This document shows positions 1 through 4,850 of a DNA stretch of 5,768 nt, in pieces. The position numbers and the translations under genes are program-made. The DNA is from Crocinitomicaceae bacterium (lineage in GTDB: Bacteria > Bacteroidota > Bacteroidia > Flavobacteriales_D > Crocinitomicaceae), in contig JAURNA010000330.1 of NCBI GenBank assembly GCA_030830385.1, forward strand, positions 1 to 5,768, read 5' to 3'. The notes under the pieces are model-generated. The model saw nothing but the letters and a program-made list of their open reading frames with translations, searched no databases and was not told the DNA's origin. Positions within the stretch are counted from its first letter, which is position 1, and every line of letters begins with the position of its first letter.

Positions 1-118
1 GAAACGACTTGAGCTGCAATACGGTGGCGCGGCATCGTTCCGTATTTACGAAGACAAGGGCAAGGTAATCGCACAAATACAATTTGACAATGAGAGAATT
101 CAGGACGGTAATCATTGA
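1..118 (+). CDS. C-terminal end of a LytS-like sensor histidine kinase (partial)
   Basis: Only the last 38 codons are present; they are read from base 2 and end at TGA 116-118. The peptide contains KRLELQYGGAASFRI followed by a short strand, KVIAQIQF. This resembles the end of the GHKL ATPase domain in LytS/YehU-type kinases, where an 'RL...YG..A...I' helix and strand are followed by a closing beta strand. The identification is supported by the LytTR response regulator that overlaps it by 29 bases in another frame, the usual arrangement for a cognate kinase-regulator pair in Bacteroidota. The tail after the last strand (DNERIQDGNH) is polar and probably disordered. Its sensor and membrane domains lie outside the window, so the stimulus cannot be guessed. 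The kinase would autophosphorylate on a histidine upstream and pass the phosphate to the neighbouring regulator. Confidence 0.7.
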   Translation, partial: KRLELQYGGAASFRIYEDKGKVIAQIQFDNERIQDGNH

Positions 119-839
119 CGACGAGCGTCTCGCGCGCGAGGAGTTGAAACGCATGGTTGAAGAATACACCGAAATTCAAGTGATTGGTGAGGCTCAGAAT
201 GGGGATGAGGGAATTGAAAAGATCAACGAACTTACCCCGGATTTAATTTTTCTGGATGTGTCCATGCCCGGAATGACCGGATTTGAGATGCTGAAGAAGC
301 TGGACGAGATTCCGCACGTTATCTTTGTTACCGCTCACCATGAGCACGCGCTTGATGCCTTTGAAGTTCACGCTGTTGATTACATTACCAAACCGGTTGA
401 TCAGGCGCGATTGAGCGATGCATTGGAGCATTTGCAGCACAAAGAAGAGCAAGATTACGAATCGGCGGAACCCAAGGGAAACCGCAAGGAGAGAACGTTG
501 ACAATTACGGATCGGGTCTTTATCAAAGACGGAGAGAAGTGCTTTTTCGTAAAACTCGCTGATGTTCGTATGATGGAGTCCGACGGTAACTATGTCAAGA
601 TTTATTTCGGCAACAATCGTCCGTTAATTCGGCGCTCGCTGAATAGCCTTGCGGCTCGTCTTGATCCCGAATATTTCTTCCGTGCGAATCGAAAATTCAT
701 TGTGAACCTGGAATGGATTCATCGCGTCGAAAACTGGTTCAACGGGGGGCTACAAGTAGAACTCAAAGGGGAGAAGGCGGAAAAGATCGAGATTTCCCGG
801 CGTCAGGCCATTCGATTCAAAGAAATGCTTAGTCTTTAG
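90..839 (+). CDS. LytTR-family two-component response regulator
   Basis: This is a 249-residue DNA-binding response regulator of the LytR/AlgR (LytTR) class. The receiver domain covers about residues 4-118. It has the acidic pair D10-D11, the phosphoacceptor D56 in LIFLDVSMPGMTG, the switch threonine T81 and the conserved lysine K101 in YITKPVD, so phosphotransfer chemistry looks intact. A charged linker of about 20 residues leads to the LytTR domain (about 138-249), marked by the ESDGNYVKIYF segment and FFRANRKFIVNLEWI. Asn occupies the position where LytTR proteins often have His, a substitution I also recall in Bacteroidota members. The ATG at 90 is chosen; an in-frame TTG at 84 would add two residues, and neither start has a Shine-Dalgarno box. 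The start lies inside the end of the upstream kinase gene, implying co-transcription. LytTR regulators bind direct repeats upstream of targets, but the targets cannot be inferred here. Confidence 0.95.
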   Translation: MREFRTVIIDDERLAREELKRMVEEYTEIQVIGEAQNGDEGIEKINELTPDLIFLDVSMPGMTGFEMLKKLDEIPHVIFVTAHHEHALDAFEVHAVDYITKPVDQARLSDALEHLQHKEEQDYESAEPKGNRKERTLTITDRVFIKDGEKCFFVKLADVRMMESDGNYVKIYFGNNRPLIRRSLNSLAARLDPEYFFRANRKFIVNLEWIHRVENWFNGGLQVELKGEKAEKIEISRRQAIRFKEMLSL

Positions 840-1665
840 GCTTCAGGAGAGTAATTTTTTCCTTCTCGATTCGAATTAATCGCTGTTTGTACAGGTTCCC
901 AATTGCCTGCTTGAATGTCTTTTTGCTCATTCCAACGGCTTCACGAATCACATCGGGATGGCTTTTGTCTCCAATGGTAAGGCTTCCTTTGCGTTGAAGA
1001 AGTTCAAGAATTCGCCCTGACGAATCTTCGATCCGGGCTCTGCCAGGAGGCTCCATGCGCAGGTCCAGCTTTCCGTCTGGCCGGGTATTGTAGACGTATG
1101 CCTTTCTGCGTTGTCCCGGCTTAAGCGGTGATAGGATGTCACTATGGTAAATCATTCCGTCAAACCGATCGTCTACAATGACTTTTTGCCCAAGTTCGGT
1201 GGCATCACAAATCAACACATCGATGGCTTCGGAAGGGTCGTATTCGACTTCGCATCTCTGAAGATGTTTCATCGTTTTTGTGGTTCCGTACAAACGATTC
1301 GTGGCTTCATCCAGACAGAGACAAACGAGATAGAACCGATCCATTTCCAACCGAAAACGTTGCTCTTTGAACGGGATCAACAAGTCTTTTTCCAATCCCC
1401 AATCCGCGAATGCACCGAACATCCCTACATCTTTGATTTTCAGGTATGCAAATCCATTCAGCTTAATAAAAGGATGTAAGGTTGTTGCGATTAAACGATC
1501 TTCGGAATCCTTGTATAAAAACACCTCGAGTTCGTCGGAAATTTCAGCACCTTTCGGGACGTATTTATTGGGAAGAAGTACTTCGTTATCATCGGCATCA
1601 ATCAGGTACGCTCCGTTGTCCGTGAATCTGGAAACAGTGAGCTCGTTCGTTTCTCCTATGCGCAT
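829..1665 (-). CDS. CvfB-like S1/winged-helix RNA-binding protein
   Basis: The 278-residue product matches the CvfB/YitL family (about 280-300 residues). These proteins contain S1-type OB folds plus a C-terminal winged helix and bind RNA; in Staphylococcus aureus, CvfB influences virulence gene expression. S1-like modules are visible at about 1-65, 66-135 (GFAYLKIKDVGMFGAFADWG at 71-90, a typical S1 loop with an aromatic residue) and 140-205 (including FDGMIYHSDI). The winged helix covers about 215-275 and has the family signature DKSHPDVI at 233-240 and SKKTFKQAIGNLYK at 247-260. The start is ATG 1665-1663, one base after the stop codon of the universal stress gene, so translation is probably coupled and no separate promoter is needed. 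Its TAA stop lies within the end of the convergent response regulator. The protein is presumably cytoplasmic; its RNA targets in this phylum are unknown to me. Confidence 0.9.
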   Translation of the reverse strand: MRIGETNELTVSRFTDNGAYLIDADDNEVLLPNKYVPKGAEISDELEVFLYKDSEDRLIATTLHPFIKLNGFAYLKIKDVGMFGAFADWGLEKDLLIPFKEQRFRLEMDRFYLVCLCLDEATNRLYGTTKTMKHLQRCEVEYDPSEAIDVLICDATELGQKVIVDDRFDGMIYHSDILSPLKPGQRRKAYVYNTRPDGKLDLRMEPPGRARIEDSSGRILELLQRKGSLTIGDKSHPDVIREAVGMSKKTFKQAIGNLYKQRLIRIEKEKITLLKPKD

Positions 1666-1666
1666 A

Positions 1667-2473
1667 TTAGAAATAGAGGGCGGACGCCAGTTTCGAATTT
1701 ACAATCATTACAGGCAGGCCGACTTTGTTGGTAATAAGAATTTGCGCAAATTTATCAAATTGTGGCAAAAGGCTTTCAGAATGGTAGGCAAAAGCGATCA
1801 TATCAATTGCATTTTGTTTGCAAAAGTTAATGATTTTGCTTCGATAGCTACCCGATTGTTTCATAAGAGTCACATTGGGCTCAATCCCCCGATCTTCGTA
1901 TTCTTTCTTGACAATGGATAGACGGGTTTTCAATCGATTGTTCAAAATTTCATCTGTCTGCTTTTCAGCGAGAATATAGATTTCAGCTCCAACGATGTTT
2001 GCCATATCACCTGCAATATTGACAATCTGTAAGCTTTCTTTCGTGAGGTCAATGGGAACAACAATGCGCTTAATGTCCTTGATGGGCGTATGCTTCTGTA
2101 CGATCAGGAACGGGCATTCTGCACTTGTAACCACCTTCATGGCGTGACTGCCGAACAGAGACTGCATTCCTCTCATTCCATGGGTTCCCATTACAATCAA
2201 CTGAGTGCGATCTTCTTTGGCGATCTTTCCAATATCACTAAAAATGGATCCTTGTTTGGCCTGAGGGATTAATTCGACTCCGGGTGGGATCACTGTATTC
2301 TTTATTACTTCTTCCAACCTGCCTTGTGCGGCCATGGCTTTCTCTTTGCTGACTGCTAAATGCAATAAACAGATTTCAGTTTGGACACGCTTGCCCAAAA
2401 ACAGTGCAAACTCCAATGCGCGATTGGAAATCTCTGTAAAGTCCATCGGGACCATGTAATGGTTCTTGCTCAT
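1667..2473 (-). CDS. Tandem-domain universal stress protein (UspA family)
   Basis: The 268-residue cytoplasmic protein contains two UspA folds, about residues 4-127 and 134-258. Domain 1 has the nucleotide-binding hallmarks: MVPMDFTEIS with D11, and GTHGMRGMQSLFGS (G96, G99, G108, S109) followed by AMKVV and PFLIVQ. The spacing before the final GS is eight rather than the canonical nine residues, a variant I recall in Bacteroidota Usp proteins. Domain 2 begins IKRIVVPIDLTKES but lacks the G-2X-G...GS motif; the equivalent stretch reads AFAYHSESLLPQFDKFAQIL, so it probably does not bind ATP in the same way and may serve in dimerisation. Usp proteins help cells survive starvation, oxidative or other stress, by mechanisms that are mostly unclear. 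The gene overlaps nothing and ends one base before the CvfB-like gene. A perfect inverted repeat abuts its start codon and may control it. Confidence 0.93.
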   Translation of the reverse strand: MSKNHYMVPMDFTEISNRALEFALFLGKRVQTEICLLHLAVSKEKAMAAQGRLEEVIKNTVIPPGVELIPQAKQGSIFSDIGKIAKEDRTQLIVMGTHGMRGMQSLFGSHAMKVVTSAECPFLIVQKHTPIKDIKRIVVPIDLTKESLQIVNIAGDMANIVGAEIYILAEKQTDEILNNRLKTRLSIVKKEYEDRGIEPNVTLMKQSGSYRSKIINFCKQNAIDMIAFAYHSESLLPQFDKFAQILITNKVGLPVMIVNSKLASALYF

Positions 2474-2488
2474 GATAAAGCCTTTATC
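2474..2488. repeat. Perfect 7-1-7 inverted repeat abutting the usp start codon
   Basis: GATAAAG (2474-2480) and CTTTATC (2482-2488) are exact reverse complements around one central base, and the repeat ends immediately next to the ATG of the universal stress gene (2473). A one-base loop cannot form a full RNA hairpin, so a protein-binding operator is more likely, although a shorter stem with a five-base loop could form at the ribosome entry site. It lies just downstream of a candidate -7 box. The function is inferred from position and symmetry only. Confidence 0.45.
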
Positions 2489-2496
2489 TAAAGCTA
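2489..2496 (-). promoter_or_regulatory. Candidate -7 promoter box for usp-cvfB
   Basis: On the minus strand this reads TAGCTTTA, one mismatch from the Bacteroidota -7 consensus TAnnTTTG. It sits 15 bases before the usp start codon, so a transcript would begin within the adjacent inverted repeat and have a very short leader. No TTG-type -33 element is seen at the expected distance, only a T-rich stretch (2515-2520). Such boxes arise by chance in A/T-rich gaps, so support is weak. Confidence 0.22.
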
Positions 2497-2535
2497 CTAA
2501 ATTTCAGGTTAGAATAAAAATGACACTTGAAGGAA

Positions 2536-2559
2536 CTGTTAACAATCTGATGTTCACAG
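2536..2559 (-). terminator. Possible hairpin after the exported-protein gene
   Basis: Arms 2536-2544 and 2551-2559 (CTGTTAACA and TGTTCACAG on the plus strand) pair in 8 of 9 positions around a six-base loop. The structure begins 17 bases past the stop codon of the exported-protein gene, where a terminator would be expected. It is A/T-rich and not followed directly by a T-run; on the minus strand the first T-run comes about 15 bases later (2516-2520). It is therefore a weak terminator candidate, or just a hairpin or operator upstream of usp. Confidence 0.25.
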
Positions 2560-2576
2560 CACTCCAGAGAGCATTG

Positions 2577-3674
2577 CTAGCGGTGTTTTCGCTTTCTGCG
2601 TTTTTTGTTGCCTTCAATTGTCACAGACATGTCACTTGGATCGCGTTTGTCCCTTGATCTGAATAATCGGATTTTCTTCTTTTCCTTTGGTTCTGCTGAA
2701 GTTGCATTCCCGTCTGCATCAGGCAATACTGCAACGTGAACACTTCCTCCCGCCGGTGCGTTAGCATCGGATGGATCTTGCCAATCCGAATTCATTTTCT
2801 TTTGAACCAATTCGCCGGTTTTCGGATCCATAACCGTTACGTACTGATCTTTTTCCGACTCAGGGTTGACGCCGATAACATCTTCGTACAACACCCATTT
2901 CTCGTCTTCAAACTTGAGCGCGTCGTAGGAAAGGTCAGGGCAATAGAACGATGGAAATGCTGCCAGGCTGGGTGCTTCGGGCGCAAGATGGTCCATCATG
3001 ATTCGTTTTCGGTCTTCCTCATAGTTTAACGACATGGTGCACTTTTCAGAATGCTCGTAAAACAAGCGATGCTTTATTTCCGAACCTATTTTGAAAATAG
3101 GGGAACCGAATTTAACCGTACTACCCGTAAAGTACATCGCGTCAATAAGTTTGGAATTGGTGAGGTTTGTGTTCCCATCCCAACCAAGGATTGTATACAC
3201 GGTTCGTCTTCCTTTCTTAACAGGAATGATTCGGTAGTAAAGTGCTCCGTACCAATCGTCAGAAGCAACAATGCCTTCCGGCTCCTTAACTCCGAACACA
3301 TTCTCTGTCAACTCAGTCACATAGTATTTCTTTTTTCGCTTGTCGAAATGCTGAACAAAACAGAAGTAACGCTGAGACTTATCATCTTGCTCAACGTTCC
3401 AGTTTACAATTCTCGCCAATCCATCCGGACTATTGATAAAACCTACCGTACCCAACTCAGAGAAGGAGTAGTCCATGGATTCGGGGCGGTCCAGAACATC
3501 TTTTAACGCAGCGCGAAAGACTTCGTTTTTTTCTTTTTTCGAGGCGTCGTCCTTCGCAGTGCGGAGACCATCAAGAAGAACCACAAGTTCACCTTCAAGC
3601 TGAACCAACGAATCCACTTGCGCATACGTAGACGCACACAGGAGAATGACGGATACAATCAGGCCTGGCTTCAT
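2577..3674 (-). CDS. Exported protein of unknown function with a basic C-terminal tail
   Basis: The 365-residue protein starts with a clear Sec signal peptide (MKPGLIVSVILLCASTYAQ) with likely cleavage after A18. The cysteine at 13 lies inside the hydrophobic core with Leu before it, so it is not a lipobox. The mature part begins with an acidic/helical stretch (20-65). A central region follows with motifs such as WYGALYYRIIPV (141-152), TILGWDGNTN (161-170) and MSLNYEEDRKRIMMDHLAP (214-232), then FYCPDLSYDALKFEDEKW (243-260). From memory, this pattern resembles an uncharacterised Bacteroidota family; I can assign no function. Residues 328-365 form a low-complexity, strongly basic tail ending in KKRRKRKHR. 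No transmembrane segment besides the signal is seen, so it is probably periplasmic or outer-membrane associated. The gaps on both sides (58 and 103 bases) suggest it may be a separate transcription unit. Confidence 0.85.
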   Translation of the reverse strand: MKPGLIVSVILLCASTYAQVDSLVQLEGELVVLLDGLRTAKDDASKKEKNEVFRAALKDVLDRPESMDYSFSELGTVGFINSPDGLARIVNWNVEQDDKSQRYFCFVQHFDKRKKKYYVTELTENVFGVKEPEGIVASDDWYGALYYRIIPVKKGRRTVYTILGWDGNTNLTNSKLIDAMYFTGSTVKFGSPIFKIGSEIKHRLFYEHSEKCTMSLNYEEDRKRIMMDHLAPEAPSLAAFPSFYCPDLSYDALKFEDEKWVLYEDVIGVNPESEKDQYVTVMDPKTGELVQKKMNSDWQDPSDANAPAGGSVHVAVLPDADGNATSAEPKEKKKIRLFRSRDKRDPSDMSVTIEGNKKRRKRKHR

Positions 3675-3686
3675 ATTATCTTTAAC

Positions 3687-3712
3687 GTGTACACATCTCT
3701 TTTGTTACGTAA
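3687..3712. repeat. Two 8-base palindromes upstream of the exported-protein gene
   Basis: GTGTACAC (3687-3694) and TTACGTAA (3705-3712) are each perfectly self-complementary, with centres 18 bases apart, in the 58-base gap between the dinB-like gene and the exported-protein gene. A small stem, AAGGT/ACCTT around CAAAT (3711-3725), overlaps the second. No TAnnTTTG box is found in this gap. The palindromes could be regulator sites for the exported-protein gene, but chance occurrence is quite possible. Confidence 0.25.
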
Positions 3713-3732
3713 GGTCAAATACCTTGCCAAAT

Positions 3733-4170
3733 TTAACGATACACGACGAAATTCATGGAAGGAACGGGTAGATCGTGTTGCTTCAAAGACATGACGATTT
3801 GTGCCCGATGGTATTGACTATGGCTCAGGATATGATACAAAACATCGGACGTTGATTTTTCCATCGGGACGCCTTCTTCATCGTGGTAATATATTTTGCG
3901 CGTAAGTTCCTCGTGTTCGAGGAACGCAATGGTTTTTCGGAAATTATCTTGATTCAGGCTGATCCAATGCATCGACGGAAGTGCATCCCAGCTTCCGGAT
4001 TCGACGGCGATTTGACTCAGTCTGGACACCCAAATATGGTGCACATTGATGATGTGTGCCATTGATTTTTCAACAAACCCAGGTCTTTCGTCCAGTTCTG
4101 ATAAGTGTTGAATCCAGGTGTCGTTTGCACGGAAATCGAATTCGAACTTATCTTCAAAGAACGATTTCAT
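3733..4170 (-). CDS. DinB/YfiT-family putative metal-dependent protein
   Basis: The 145-residue protein fits the DinB-like four-helix-bundle family, whose members bind a divalent metal through three histidines. Candidate ligands are visible: H39 in KSMAHIINVHHIW, and H117 and H121 in ILSHSQYHRAQIVMSL, the second matching the family's H-x3-H-R-x-Q pattern. Length is normal for the short DinB class. The ATG at 4170 is chosen because it lies one base after the rpe stop and begins a family-like N-terminus; an upstream in-frame ATG at 4254 would run 83 bases into rpe and add 28 residues with no match to the fold. Family members include thiol transferases (such as bacillithiol-dependent enzymes), isomerases and many of unknown role; the name comes from a DNA-damage-induced Bacillus gene and does not imply DNA repair or relation to E. 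coli DinB polymerase. The reaction here cannot be told from sequence. Confidence 0.88.
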   Translation of the reverse strand: MKSFFEDKFEFDFRANDTWIQHLSELDERPGFVEKSMAHIINVHHIWVSRLSQIAVESGSWDALPSMHWISLNQDNFRKTIAFLEHEELTRKIYYHDEEGVPMEKSTSDVLYHILSHSQYHRAQIVMSLKQHDLPVPSMNFVVYR

Positions 4171-4171
4171 G

Positions 4172-4819
4172 TTACAGATTCTTGAGATCGTGAATGGTTT
4201 GAGCAGGATCGTCCGATTTAAATACAAAGCTTCCGGCAACCAACGCATCGGCACCGGCTTCGATGAGTTGTTGACCGGTATCCAGATTCACGCCGCCATC
4301 TACCTCGATAATCACCTGACTTCCCGAAGCATCAATCATCTCACGCAACTGTCGAACCTTTTCCACGGCTCCCGGAATAAATTTCTGCCCTCCAAACCCG
4401 GGATTTACGGACATGATCAATACCAGGTCCAGATCGGAAAGAACGTTTTCAAGCGCACTTACCGGCGTATGCGGGTTCAGGGCCACACCGGCTTTCATTC
4501 CGTGAGATTTGATCAATTGAACCGTACGATGAAGGTGGGTGCATGCCTCGTAGTGCACCGTTAGTATGTGTGTTCCGCACTTAGCGAATTCTTCTACATA
4601 TTGATCCGGATTGACGATCATTATGTGTACATCCAATGGTTTCGTTGCATGGCGATTGATGGCTTTGATTACCGGGAATCCGAACGAAATGTTGGGGACG
4701 AAAACACCATCCATTACATCAATGTGAAACCAATCTGCTTTCGAAGCGTTGATCATCTCTACATCGCGCTGAACATTTGCAAAATCACACGATAAAACGG
4801 AAGGGGAAACGATGGACAT
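4172..4819 (-). CDS. rpe: Ribulose-phosphate 3-epimerase
   Basis: The 215-residue TIM-barrel enzyme interconverts D-ribulose 5-phosphate and D-xylulose 5-phosphate in the pentose phosphate pathway, in the cytoplasm. Family motifs appear in order: SPSVLSCDFANV (5-16), WFHIDVMDGVFVPNISFG (30-47), DVHIMIVNP (63-71), GVALNPHTP (111-119), MSVNPGFGGQKF (136-147), IEVDGGVN (171-178) and AGSFVF (195-200). The expected metal and catalytic residues H32, D34, H65 and D174 are all present, and the phosphate-binding GFGG and GG/AGS loops are intact. Length is standard and the ATG at 4819 gives the canonical N-terminus. There is no Shine-Dalgarno box; the A-rich stretch before the ATG is typical of Bacteroidota. 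It lies 31 bases after the transpeptidase gene and one base before the dinB-like gene. I consider the assignment secure. Confidence 0.97.
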   Translation of the reverse strand: MSIVSPSVLSCDFANVQRDVEMINASKADWFHIDVMDGVFVPNISFGFPVIKAINRHATKPLDVHIMIVNPDQYVEEFAKCGTHILTVHYEACTHLHRTVQLIKSHGMKAGVALNPHTPVSALENVLSDLDLVLIMSVNPGFGGQKFIPGAVEKVRQLREMIDASGSQVIIEVDGGVNLDTGQQLIEAGADALVAGSFVFKSDDPAQTIHDLKNL

Positions 4820-4832
4820 GCGTTTTTATTTG

Positions 4833-4840
4833 CAAAGCTA
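4833..4840 (-). promoter_or_regulatory. Candidate -7 promoter box for rpe-dinB
   Basis: The minus strand reads TAGCTTTG, an exact match to the Bacteroidota primary-sigma -7 consensus TAnnTTTG, in the 31-base gap before rpe. A start a few bases downstream would leave a leader of only about ten bases. The expected -33 TTG element at 17-23 bases upstream is not evident; that DNA lies across the end of the transpeptidase coding region. It could let rpe-dinB be transcribed apart from the upstream gene. Confidence 0.3.
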
Positions 4841-4850
4841 ACAATATCCT

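Noticed and set aside
840..860. Terminator after the response regulator (T-run at 855-860)
   Set aside because: No stable stem precedes the T-run, and the sequence is coding for the CvfB-like protein on the other strand.
1367..1921. Plus-strand open frame of 184 codons spanning the usp/cvfB junction
   Set aside because: It is antisense to two well-supported genes and its low-complexity translation shows no family features.
3620..3674. Lipoprotein signal in the exported protein
   Set aside because: Cys13 lies within the hydrophobic core with Leu before it and no [AG]-C lipobox; a signal peptidase I site after A18 fits better.
4171..4254. Extended start for the dinB-like gene at 4254
   Set aside because: It would overlap rpe by 83 bases and add residues unrelated to the DinB fold; the ATG at 4170, one base after the rpe stop, fits the family.
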